Assembly (NCBI RefSeq): GCF_964204645.1
Contig: NC_134029.1
Span: 13,008,850 to 13,072,849 of the forward strand
Direction of reading: 5' to 3'
DNA length: 64,000 nucleotides
Source of the DNA: Tubulanus polymorphus
Taxonomy: Eukaryota; Nemertea; Palaeonemertea; Tubulaniformes; Tubulanidae
Below, piece after piece: positions 19,287 to 28,656 of the stretch. The first letter of the stretch is position 1; each line of letters opens with the position of its first letter. Under the pieces are notes generated by a model. That model made no database searches. It had not been told where the DNA came from and worked only from the letters and a program-made list of their open reading frames with translations. Made by a program: the position numbers and the translations under genes.

Positions 19287-21689
19287 ATGCTACCCACGGA
19301 TCGAAATATCGTATTAAAATTCTTCTTCTTCACGTTCCCGTACCTCGTCGCTAGCTTCCGAAATTATGAGAAATGCTATATCAAATCCAGGACTGCTAAA
19401 AGTAAAGTCAAGTTCCTTCAGGAGTGTTATGCCGAAAAAGTGGTTCCGCGATCACTTTCTTGGATTTGGAAATACGACTCCAGCTCTGCGTTTCCACCCG
19501 AAGCTAACAAGCAACTCAAATTCGCTATAGATCGTGCTAAGGAAGACTGTAACTATCAGTTCTATAAATTCCGTCAATCTCAAAATTATTTGAAGTCACA
19601 CGTACCGGACCTATTCCTCTGGAAATCGCTCTCCACTATTGTTCAAGGCTCTGGAAAATATCATCAGCACAGAAAGTCCGTGGATCTTACCAACCAACTG
19701 AATAAACTCATTGATTCCAGCCCTTGGACTAGATTTAGCAACACCGAAAACATAGTAAATTTGTCTTCAACCACGTTATCTTCTACTCAGTGTCAACTTC
19801 TCGGCTACGGTTTGAATTTTTCTCTTCCTCATCAAGATAAACATGTTTTAGACTTTGTCACCCAATTGGAATATCGCAAATCATCTCCGAACAGTTTGGA
19901 CTATAACTTTATATTCATGAATCTACAGGCTATATGCGATCAACTCAACAGGAACCTTTTTGAATATCTACCTCGTCGATTTCGGCTCGCCCTCCAAGAA
20001 CTACGGAAGTTAAAGACTATTAAAATATCTAAGGCTGATAAAGGTGGCAAGATTGTGATTTTAGATCTGGATAATTATAATGTTAAAATGCAATCTCTCT
20101 TGGATAATCCTGGTGTTTATAAGAAACTTAAATCGAATCCTCTTCCTCGTATGCAAGCTAATTTCAACAGAAGTCTTTCGGATATTATTAAACGTTTCCC
20201 CTCCGCTAAAGAAACTCTGAATAAGTTCCATTCACGTCTTCCCTCTTTACCATATATCTATGGATTGCCTAAAATTCATAAAGATAATGTTCCACTGCGC
20301 CCTATAGTCTCCAATTGTAATTCTCCTACATACCGGTTATCTAAATTTCTCGCGAAACAGTTATCTCCGGTGCTCGGTTCGTTCTCTCCGTCGCACCTTC
20401 GCCATAATCAACACTTACTTGAACGTATTAAGAATATTATCCCTGGCAACGACAAATTTATATCATTTGATGTTACTTCCCTTTTTACCAATGTTCCTCT
20501 TGGACCTACTCTTGATTTCTTAAAACGCAGATTACCATCACTTAACATTAACTTCGGCATTCCTACGGATTGTATCATCGACCTTATCTCTATTTGTACG
20601 ACGGACTCCTTTTTTGAATTCAACAATTGTTTTTACGAGCAGACATTCGGTATCGCTATGGGAAATCCTCTAAGTCCTATTCTAGCTAATTTATTCCTAG
20701 AACATGTTGAATCTGAAATATTGCCTCTTTACACTGATATTCACCCTAAAATCTGGCTCAGATATGTTGACGATGTTCTGGCTTTGGTTCCCTTTGACTT
20801 CAATGTTGATAACTTTCTTATATATTTAAACTCCCTTTACCCGTCTCTGGCTTTTACGTATGAATGGGAATCTAATAGTAAAATACCTTTTCTGGATGTT
20901 TTGATTTTTAACTGTGGATCCTTTTTGAAATTCGCGGTTTATAGGAAACCTACCAACGCTGAATCCTACCTCCATTACTTCTCTTTTACTTCTCCGGATA
21001 TTAAACTCGGTTTAGCTCAAGGATTATTTCTTCGCGCTTTGAGAATTTGCGACCCCTCATTTCTACCCGATGAAATTCACCATATTAACCAATCTCTCAA
21101 AAAACTTGCCTACCCCGATTTCCTATTGAAAAAAGCTCTACTTAAAGCTCGTACTACGCATTTTAGAAATAACAACCTTAGAACTCCTACGTTGGCTACC
21201 GATAAACAGCCTATCATTGTACCGTATGTACCTTTCCTCGAGAATTCTAAAGTTTCTCTTCGGTCACTAAATAAACAACTCATCTTTAAATACAATAATA
21301 AACTTAGTAACATATTGATTAACAACAAACCGAAAACCGAATCCCTAAACTGTGGAATTTATAAAATACCTTGTAAAGTTTGCGACAAAGTATATATAGG
21401 AGAAACAGGTCGGAATCTTAATCAACGCATAAAAGAGCATAAATTAGATGTAAAAAACTTTAAACCTGAAAGCGGAGTTGCTAGTCATGTTTTTCAGACT
21501 TCACACAATTTTGATTTTGCTAATGCTGAATTAGTTTACCCTTGCAGCGATAAAACTAGAAGACATATTTTGGAATCTGCATTAATTATTGAAAATTCGA
21601 ACAACGTTGTAAACCTTAACAATGGTTTTTCACCCCATAATAAACTTATATCAAAATTCCTCTGTAAACTGGTTAAACTCAACACTTGA
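19287..21689 (+). CDS. full-length Penelope-like RT with GIY-YIG endonuclease
   Basis: Intact 801-codon ORF from ATG 19287 (MLPTDRNIVLKFFF); the frame is also open from an in-frame GTG at 19281 in the unit junction. It copies the element's RNA into DNA at a nicked target. Domains: an N-terminal helical domain (1-240) with LDFVTQLEYRKSSP; the PLE RT entry KADKGGKIVILD (about 250); YIYGLPKIHKDNVPLRPIVS (about 325); FISFDVTSLFTNVPLG with the first catalytic Asp (about 395); MGNPLSPILANLF; YVDD (about 493); YRKPTNAESY; then a GIY-YIG nuclease from about residue 690, with CGIYKIPCKVC, KVYIGETGRNLNQRIKEH, NFDFANA and RHILESALIIEN. Length fits a PLE without ORF1. No breaks are visible, so this copy may be able to retrotranspose. 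The 3' end is duplicated in the upstream unit. Confidence 0.93.
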   Translation: MLPTDRNIVLKFFFFTFPYLVASFRNYEKCYIKSRTAKSKVKFLQECYAEKVVPRSLSWIWKYDSSSAFPPEANKQLKFAIDRAKEDCNYQFYKFRQSQNYLKSHVPDLFLWKSLSTIVQGSGKYHQHRKSVDLTNQLNKLIDSSPWTRFSNTENIVNLSSTTLSSTQCQLLGYGLNFSLPHQDKHVLDFVTQLEYRKSSPNSLDYNFIFMNLQAICDQLNRNLFEYLPRRFRLALQELRKLKTIKISKADKGGKIVILDLDNYNVKMQSLLDNPGVYKKLKSNPLPRMQANFNRSLSDIIKRFPSAKETLNKFHSRLPSLPYIYGLPKIHKDNVPLRPIVSNCNSPTYRLSKFLAKQLSPVLGSFSPSHLRHNQHLLERIKNIIPGNDKFISFDVTSLFTNVPLGPTLDFLKRRLPSLNINFGIPTDCIIDLISICTTDSFFEFNNCFYEQTFGIAMGNPLSPILANLFLEHVESEILPLYTDIHPKIWLRYVDDVLALVPFDFNVDNFLIYLNSLYPSLAFTYEWESNSKIPFLDVLIFNCGSFLKFAVYRKPTNAESYLHYFSFTSPDIKLGLAQGLFLRALRICDPSFLPDEIHHINQSLKKLAYPDFLLKKALLKARTTHFRNNNLRTPTLATDKQPIIVPYVPFLENSKVSLRSLNKQLIFKYNNKLSNILINNKPKTESLNCGIYKIPCKVCDKVYIGETGRNLNQRIKEHKLDVKNFKPESGVASHVFQTSHNFDFANAELVYPCSDKTRRHILESALIIENSNNVVNLNNGFSPHNKLISKFLCKLVKLNT

Positions 21690-21999
21690 TTTCCCCTTTG
21701 ATTATTTGTTATTTGTTCTCTCATCAATTTCGTCTCTGACTTAACTTGTATTCACCTTTCTTTTAATTTAAGTGCCCCCTAGTTTGTCTTTCTTTTTACT
21801 ACTGACTTTAAGTTTCATTTATATTTATACTCACTATTGTTGTTTATAATCACCCCTTAGTTTGCTTCCCTTTAATCTATTTTAGCGTGTAACTGTTTCT
21901 ACGTTAATTTTCCTTTAGTTTGTATCATCTCTGATTACTTGAATTAGTCTCTTTGTCCCTGGATTGTATATATATCTCATAATTTCTGTAGTATCTCAT

Positions 22000-22045
22000 T
22001 ATTCCTGAAGATGACTATTAGGATATAGTCGAAACGTTGAATAAA
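22000..22045 (+). ncRNA. hammerhead-ribozyme-like motif, full PLE unit
   Basis: Identical to the motif at 19143-19188 (offset 2857). With two ribozymes in tandem, self-cleavage would release a unit-length RNA of about 2.86 kb; that is inference. Confidence 0.6.
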
Positions 22046-22299
22046 CTACTATCTCGAAGTTTCATTTTCGGACTTTTTATTATCATTGTGGGATTCTCTC
22101 CTCATCGCGTCAACACGGATATTGTGTTTTACCTATCGTGAGAGGTGGAAAACTACTACTAGTTTATTCTTTAAATTATATTGTGTACACTGTATTGCCA
22201 TAGATATAATAATACTTTTGTCATAATAATACTTATTAAGTCGAATTTCGACATAATAAGTCGAAATTGTGAATTATCTCTTATGTCATCTAGGGGCTT

Positions 22300-22640
22300 C
22301 CGTATGAAAGCGTTCATCTCACATATCGAATATATTACACTAGCTTGAATCTAAAATATTTCAAATTAAAAGATCATTATTTCTTACAATGCATGGTATT
22401 GCACAGCTTCAAATATACCATAAGATAACAAAAACGTTCATAGTTAAAAAAAAATTCCGGTTCTAATTTTAAGATATTAGAAATAAAAAGTTCATTATTA
22501 AAGTTCAAAAGTTCATTATTATTAAATCAATTCTAGCAATTAATTTGATTGTAACAATTTACTTAAGAATTGATCATAACGAAAGATTTCATTGCAGAGT
22601 TCAAACATATTGCATTCTTATTGCAAATGAATAAAGTTTG
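22300..22640 (+). repeat. interspersed repeat, copy 2
   Basis: Diverged direct copy of 16740-17045, with the same order of AAGTTCATTA, GCATGGTATTGCACAGCTTC and ACGAAAGATTTCATTGC blocks and a few extra short insertions. Confidence 0.65.
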
Positions 22641-22929
22641 AGAAACATTTTGCTTTGAAATGTTCTTGAAAATCACCAAAATCACCAAGTGGGGATGTTT
22701 ACCTACTTTGAATATTTGGGGATTTTTACCTGGGGTATTTTTTATTACCCAGGGGAATTTTTCCACATTCGGACCAATCGAGATCAGACATTTCGCATGT
22801 GTGAAGGCTTGGTCCTGTCCAAATTGGACCGATCTAAATGTGTGAACGCGCTTCTGATGAAGTTACTACATGAAGTTACTACATACAGTGCCTTGCCAAA
22901 CACTAATTAATTACTTACTCACTCACCAA

Positions 22930-23125
22930 TTTAGTCAATTAACCTGTTCTCCTCTGTATATATACCCCTTTTTTAGTCTATATCTCACACATGCCGATGA
23001 TCTCTAGTGTGAGATCAAAACGTCGTGTATTTTATATATTTTAGATTGTTCTAATAAATAAATTCTTGAATTTAAAATCTTTTAATCTGTAGATAGTGGG
23101 TTTTTATCTTATTATCCGTTCACCA
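22930..23125 (+). mobile_element. degenerate PLE-type 3' end
   Basis: Contains CCGATGATCTC..GAGATCAAAACGTCGTG, a decayed relative of the hammerhead-like motif, followed by a terminus GTGGGTTTTTATCTTATTATCCG close to the sequences at 36605 (inverted) and 44125. No coding sequence remains. A different PLE family from the 17.6-22.1 kb tandem. Confidence 0.45.
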
Positions 23126-24120
23126 CGTTTGTGTGTGGTTATCGTTCTATTAAGTTACTTCATATTAATAGTAAAAGCTCATTCGTGAAATAAACACGTT
23201 GACCTATTAAGTAACATTTGTATTGTTGTATTAAGGAAATAAGCCTACAACTTACGAAATAAGATGTTCATATTGCTAACCATGCTAACAATACCTCTGG
23301 TTAAAATAAACCAAAGATAATATAATCACATAAGTGCATGTCATCATATCTAATAACTTTTCTAGTCAAAATTTATGAGCAAAATTCTATCCATGTAGCA
23401 GAAACAAGTTTTCATACTTACAATGATTCGAAGTCTATTTTCGGAAATCTTCGCTGTCCCTGGACAAAACTTCTCAGCGCAGGAAAGGTATGTTGTGTCG
23501 TGATGGGTTCTCGTTTCTTCCATACAAAAACTCTTCGCATATATGCCAGAGTCCACGTCTTTTTTGAATTTTTGTATATTCCATATTCACAGATCGTCGT
23601 GAAGCAATATGCAGCACCCGATATATGGGCATTTTTTAATTAGCATCCCCTAAACTAATTATGAGTAGAAGACAAACTAACATTGTTGTCTTCCTAGGGA
23701 TACGGTGAATGTAATTTATACGTCAATTTTCCCCCAATTCATCGGTTACTTGGATATTGTCTCGAATTAAATTAGATGCTAATAATTCTTCCCCTAATAA
23801 CACTACACTAAACCTGTAAAATTGTATATACAATGCCAATACATGGAATTCTTAAAACTATATATAAAATTTTCAACTTCGCTTACATTTGGTACTTATA
23901 ATCTAAATAAACATTAGAAAGATGAAATGATGAATTATCAACATTAGAAAGAGAATAATTTCGTGGATGATTAAAGATCTTTGCTATTGCAAATGTTTAT
24001 AGGCCATTAGTCACTAATTATTTATTGAAAACTGGATGAAATTCCGAAATTCCTTTATAAAGATCATTAATGAATTCTTGTATTTTCATGTTGTGCACAT
24101 TCAGCGATAGACAGTAGGAT
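23126..24120. other. unassigned AT-rich stretch
   Basis: An ORF of 101 codons at 23338-23643 shows no family features. No repeats or splice pattern convinced me. Confidence 0.4.
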
Positions 24121-24124
24121 GCTG

Positions 24125-24756
24125 AAAATAATGACAATAATTGTCATTTATAAAGCGCAAGTATCCTTTGACAGTTCAAATGCGCTTTCCGAGAGTTAAT
24201 GGTATGCTGCATGGAACAAAATTGTTTTGAGATGGGTCTTGAAGCTATTGAGGTCGAGAGATAACCATCTAGATAGTTCGTGAGAGTTCCAAAGTGACGG
24301 AGCGTGAACAGAGAACGCTATGGATCCAAATGTTGACAAGTTATAACGACGTTCGAGAAGTCGATGCTGCTGAGCCGAACGGAGGTTTCTGGACGGTTTG
24401 TAGGTGGTTAATAGTTCACAGAGATAGTCATGAGCTTGGTGGGTGAGTGATTTGTAGGTAAGCAACAGAACTTAGAAGTCGATCCTAGCTGAAACAGGGA
24501 GCCAATGTAGTTGCACAAGGATTGGCGTGATATGGTCGGAGCGAGGTGTTCTGCATATCAAACGAGCACAGGAGTTCTGTAAGCGCTGAAGTTTGTTGAC
24601 ATTTGAACTACTAACACCAGCAACGAGACTATTACAATAATCCAGCCGAGATATGACCAGGGCCTGAATAAGCGATTTGGCTGTCGATTGTGTTGACTCC
24701 GCACTGACGCTATGTTTCGCAGATGGTAATAGAAAATGAACAACATGAAAATACAA
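24125..24756 (-). pseudogene. L2/CR1-like LINE reverse transcriptase, C-terminal fragment
   Basis: Minus-strand end of a non-LTR retrotransposon ORF2. One frame reads ISRLDYCNSLVAGVSSSNV, LQRLQNSCARLICR, LHWLPVSARIDF, hits one TAA at 24472, and continues LLLTYKSLTHQAHDYL, PSRNLRSA, FGSIAFSVHAPSLWNSH and FKTHLKTILF to 24196. This is the thumb/C-terminal domain after the RT palm. A 3' tail with GCGCTTTATAAATGACAATAA is kept to about 24125. The 5' part is missing, as is usual for LINE insertions. Short inverted GAAAATACAAGAA-type sequences lie on both sides (about 24071 and 24748). Confidence 0.85.
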
Positions 24757-25061
24757 GAACTAGAAAAAGCATGACATGAAAATACAAGAATGGAAAGTTC
24801 AAGAACTGGAAAATGCCGGATGAAAACATGCATCACACTTTGCAGGAACTGGAATATTCAGGAAATTCCAACATTTTCCAGTTCCTGTATTTTCCAGTAA
24901 AAGGTATTTCTTGTATATACCACTCTTGAATGTTTATTTTGTAATCCAGTGTGTACGTTCCTACATTTTCCAGTTCTTGTTTTATCAGGTTGTGCCGTTT
25001 CAAGTATTTTCTTATAGTGGATTATTCGGATGTTTTCATTGTAGGAATATTCCCTTACATT

Positions 25062-25232
25062 CATTCTCACTTGTACCAAATCCAGATGATAAATAATATA
25101 AAATTAAAAACGTATTGAAAATAAAAACGTTGCGTAGTAAGAAATATTCTTTGGTGAAATAGAAAGGGTATGATGGAAAATTTAATGACTGGATCTTATC
25201 AAATAAAATTTAAAAAATAAATAAATAATAAA
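25062..25232 (+). pseudogene. Polinton-like integrase C-terminus (chromo-like)
   Basis: Reads SLVPNPDDK, stop, YKIKNVLKIKT, KKYSLVK, stop in place of the conserved Trp, KGYDGKFNDWIL and a terminal stop. It matches the C-terminal chromodomain of the Polinton integrase (compare 60835-61080 on minus). The catalytic core is absent upstream, so only the tail survives. It runs directly into the ATPase remnant, showing that integrase and ATPase genes were adjacent and on the same strand in this copy. Confidence 0.65.
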
Positions 25233-25510
25233 GATATATTTATATTTGAACCACATAATAAGTTAGTAACTGGAGTAACAAATTGTGGTAAGACACATTT
25301 CATATAAGATTTATTACAAACTGTTTATAAGAATCATTTTGATAATATAATATTATTCTGTCCTACTTATGAAATGAAAAAAAACATATAATAGGGATAA
25401 AGTTTTAAAAGATAAAAAGCTTATTACATTAGATCCTAAATCTGTAAATAATTTAGATAATTGTATGAAAATAGCAATTGATATTTATTAAAGTTCAAAT
25501 ACATTATTAG
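25205..25510 (+). pseudogene. Polinton-like packaging ATPase (A32/FtsK-type), N-terminal fragment
   Basis: Reads IFIFEPHNKLVTGVTNCGKT, where GVTNCGKT is the Walker A loop, then DLLQTVYKNHFDNIILFCPTYEM, a frameshift, and DKKLITLDPKSVNNLDNC. This is the start of the genome-packaging ATPase found in Maverick/Polinton elements. Stops at about 25305 and 25391 and an abrupt end at 25510, before the Walker B region, make it a fossil. It is the only trace of the ATPase in the window; the 27-31 kb and 53-63 kb copies lack it. The end of the integrase ORF overlaps the start of this gene in another frame. Confidence 0.7.
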
Positions 25511-25545
25511 CATTGGTTGACGTCTATGACGTCATGCCAATGCTA
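25510..25545. repeat. hairpin with TGACGTC core
   Basis: GCATTGG..TGACGTC, a short spacer, then GACGTCA..CCAATGC: an imperfect inverted repeat exactly where the ATPase homology stops. Possibly the end of another element; no partner was found. Confidence 0.5.
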
Positions 25546-26490
25546 GTAAAATGGATCGAAAATAGTAGTACGAAAAAATAGCGCCGACTCTTCTCATTTT
25601 CATAGTAACTTCAAATTGTCACTCCGTTCACGTAAAACATTAGAAACAGATGAAAATGACTAAAAAGAATGTTTCAATTATTCCCCACAACATAGCGTCG
25701 CCAGATTTCTGATTTAATGGTCCAAAAAGTTATTCGATCGCATTTTTCTCGTTCATTATCTGGTAGATGAGAGTAGGTTAAACAATCGCGAAGCGATATG
25801 TCCGCATTGACATTGGCAGTAAAGAATGGGGAACAGCCTCTTCTGAATAGAAAAACATAACATTATGTACCTCCGGTTTATAAATATCACAGTGTTTGGA
25901 TATCACTGTTATTCCAACTATCAGTATCCATTGGATTATTTGGGATTAATTCTCAGCGTCAGAATACGTATTTCTAGAGCAGTGGAACGGCAGCCAACTC
26001 GTGACTGAAACCCGTATGTGATCGTGCGGGAACGCCTTTACTAAAGTTAAAACCATTTCATGATGACACGAAACATCGAACGGTAAACGGTAGGCTTCCA
26101 CCATGATACGATATCACCAATAAAGATAGATCATTTCAATTTTACCAGTCGGAGTTGTTTATTGGAGGAATATATCATTGTTAAGTACGCCGAGAACAAC
26201 CATGTTGTATGATCAATCAGTTGACTGACATTGTAAAATTCGATTCGGCTATATTCTAATATAAGTTTTTTCTTTTTAGGACGCCCTACCCGCCTGCTGC
26301 GCACTCATAAGGCGGTAGCACCCTCTTATGCACTCGGCAGAGATTCGCTTTGTAATGCGCGCCGGGAAAAATACCTTTTATTATCTTTTCCATGCGTCTA
26401 ACAACAGTGATTGAATTTACGCGTTGTTTGTCGTAAATTGCAATATTGCGGTGGTTATTTGCCGCTGCTGTAGTGTTTTGGAATTGAATT
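25546..26490. other. unassigned stretch
   Basis: No gene, RNA or repeat recognised on either strand. Confidence 0.4.
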
Positions 26491-26491
26491 G

Positions 26492-26760
26492 AGCGGCCTC
26501 GGTAGCTCAGTGAGATAAGGCGTGATGCTGTTGAATCCACTATCATTGCTGAGTTACAAGTGGGTTCGAAGGCCGTACCGTCGTGAGGTTAAATGAACAA
26601 TCCAATAGGAATAGTCTTGGGAAACCAAGATCCAAACGACGTACGTAAAGCCAACAAACAAAAAGACAAACAAACAATCATCAGCCGGCCTCAGTGACAC
26701 CAACGCCGGCATCGCTCTCTGCGATGTTTTGCATGCGTACATGCATCAGAGCTTGGAGCT
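26492..26760 (+). mobile_element. tRNA-derived SINE
   Basis: The head has a pol III A box (GGTAGCTCAGTGAGATAAGG, about 26500-26520) and a B box (GGTTCGAAGGCC, about 26562) at tRNA spacing, with a cloverleaf-like CCTCGG start but poor acceptor pairing. A non-tRNA body of about 180 bp follows, ending near 26760. The head resembles the tRNA-like block at 43120-43205 (minus). No terminal duplication was resolved. Confidence 0.65.
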
Positions 26761-27377
26761 CTAAGATCACAGGGTCTTGCAATTGCATTCAGAAAAAAAT
26801 CGTTCTGTTTTTGTTTTCATTATTCAGTGGGGCCTAACAGTTCATGCGTAAAAATGGGTTTTTGTATCCAAATCTTGATTGATACAATGTATAAATATCT
26901 TGGCTGGGACATGATGGAAAACATCAGAATAAACTAGTTTCGTCTTTTTAACAGAATCGCATTAATGAGGTTTAACAGTACAAATAGCCTAGGCTAAATC
27001 GTTCGGCAGAAAATAAATTCATTTTCAGGAATAAAATCGTACTAGACAAATAGACCTTTAAGTCTGTGGTCCTCCCAATCAACATCGTCATAGAAGATTT
27101 GCCGGCAGATGTAAAACATTATAACCACTTAATACCACAGTATAATCTACCAATGCTTCAAGGCCCATGGGCCTCTTGTTCATATAGATGATATACATGA
27201 TATTTTTTTTATATAGATGATTGTGCCAATTTACATGATTCAAAGGTTAGAGCAAGTGAGTTATGTTACTTAGCTTTCTCGGGGAGACATTTTGGGATTA
27301 CAACTTGGGTTTTGAATCAAAAATATAATTGGATTGTTTAAGACCTTAGGGAGAATATAAGATTTTTATTTTTATTT
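26761..27377. other. unassigned stretch
   Basis: No gene or repeat recognised. A Polinton-like fragment begins at its right edge. Confidence 0.4.
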
Positions 27378-27536
27378 TATAACAAAGATAAAAAATTTAT
27401 GCAACCAGCTTTAGAGGAAAAGCAAATAATACCTACTGATTTACATGATACAATTATGAATACATTTAAAAATAATAAAGGTTCTAAATTACTTCTGAGG
27501 CTTCAATTTCCATATAAATATAAATCAATTAAATAA
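27378..27536 (+). pseudogene. Polinton-like integrase, extreme C-terminus (inverted fragment)
   Basis: Reads NKDKKFMQPALEEKQIIPTD, LHDTIMNTFKNNKGSKLL and LRLQFPYKYKSIK then stop, matching the last about 50 codons of the minus-strand integrase at 60835-61000. The rest of the gene is missing to the left. It is convergent with gene F and the capsid gene, as in the 53-63 kb copy. Confidence 0.7.
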
Positions 27537-27581
27537 AATTTGAAATATTAACATTTGAAATATCAAAATTTGAAACTATTT

Positions 27582-27900
27582 ATATATCTATGTACTAGCC
27601 GTACGTAAGAATTCTTCCAAGATTCTTCCAAGATTCTTACCCAGATTCTGACGTATATCTAGTACATAGATATATAAATAGTTTTAAAATAATTATTCCC
27701 AATATGAATTATATTAAAACTATTTTCAAATGTTTATAGTTTACGTTTCAATAGGTTACAAAATTATATCAAAATTATATTTCTAATTAATTTTAAACAT
27801 AATCAATTTACATTATTTTCTAAAATATCATATAATATATTCTTCCAAGAATTCTTCCAAGATTATTACGTACGTCTAGTATATAGATATATAAATAGTT
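27582..27900. repeat. hairpin and direct repeats between convergent Polinton genes
   Basis: TATATCTATGTACTAG at 27582-27598 is inverted at 27659-27677. The spacer has repeated ATTCTTCCAAG units. A second block at 27841-27900 repeats the ATTCTTCCAAG..TACGT..ATAGATATATAAATAG part. It lies between the integrase end and the capsid-side genes, where a terminator would be expected. Confidence 0.6.
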
Positions 27901-27909
27901 TTATGATAA

Positions 27910-28623
27910 TTATTCTAATTTTGTTTCTAATAAATTTATAAAATCAACTTTGTTTATATCTAATTCATCATAATTCTTAGGTAGATTGTTTCTAGAATTA
28001 TCTAAATTACAAATATTACAATGTTTTTTAGAATTATCAATTATTTCATTATCTGCTATATTATTATCATTAGTTTTAATTGTATTAACATTATTTATTA
28101 CATTATATGTTATATTATTATCTGTTATATAATTATCATTAGCTTTAATTGCATTAATATTATCTTTTAAATTATCTATTATATCATTATCTGATATATT
28201 ATTATCATTAGTTTCAATTATATTATCATAATTTTTCTTTCTTTCTCTACACGTTTCTTTGATCTCTTATGTGATGCCCAATTTTTATATGATATATATT
28301 TCTTACATATATCACAATATTTTGGATTATAATAATCTTTTTTTTTGTTTCAATATCATATATAGAGGGTATATTATAAGATTTAGAGATAGAATATTAT
28401 CTTCTATTTTAGATTCAATATTATTATTATCTTCTATTCTATATTCAATTTTATTAGTATCTCCTATTTTAGTTTCAATTTCATCCTCTATTTTAGTTTC
28501 AATATTCTTTTCTATTCTAGGTATTCTATATTCTATATTTCTAATTGATTATAGAATTCTCCAAAATACTCACTATATTTTTCTATTTCTGTAAGTTTCT
28601 ATTTCATACATTCAACCTTCCAT
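27910..28623 (-). pseudogene. Polinton-like gene F: C2H2-like finger and Asn/Asp repeats
   Basis: Start context TAATAAATGG at 28623, shared with the copy at 60291. The first half is broken (ORF fragments with IESKIEDN-like repeats). From about 28340 to the stop at 27910-27912 there is an open frame of about 140 codons lacking an ATG: YCDICKKYISYKNWASHKRS (a C2H2-like finger), then imperfect repeats of about 20 residues such as NDNNISDNDIIDN, a CNIC pair, and YDELDINKVDFINLL. The frame is lost in an A-run near 28345. The copy at 60291 is short and broken by a TA microsatellite. Function unknown; low-complexity composition may reflect replication slippage. Confidence 0.5.
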
Positions 28624-28656
28624 TTATTATATAAATTTTTATTAAAGATGATTTTA

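Larger units (their letters stand above)
17651..22140 (+). mobile_element. Penelope-like element, head-to-tail tandem
   Basis: A 5'-truncated unit (17651-19283) is followed directly by a full unit (about 19284-22140). 17651-19283 aligns without gaps to 20508-22140 at an offset of 2857 bp; the only differences I saw are at 18601, 18618 and 18619. Partial-plus-full tandem copies with a pseudo-LTR are the typical PLE arrangement. A target duplication flanks the pair. Near-identity and the intact ORF indicate a recent insertion. Confidence 0.92.
17639..22150. repeat. target-site duplication of the tandem PLE
   Basis: TGAGAGGTGGAA occurs at 17639-17650, immediately before the first PLE unit, and at 22139-22150, immediately after the second (its first two bases may belong to the PLE end). 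It marks the whole 4.49-kb tandem as one insertion. Confidence 0.8.

Noticed and set aside
18253-21727. Minus-strand ORFs of 63-72 codons in the PLE
   Set aside because: Antisense shadows repeated identically because the PLE 3' part is duplicated.
23338-23643. 101-codon plus ORF
   Set aside because: No recognisable domain, no splice context, overlaps an equal-quality antisense ORF; probably chance.
26492-26577. A functional tRNA gene
   Set aside because: A and B boxes are present but acceptor and anticodon arms do not pair properly; a SINE head explains it.
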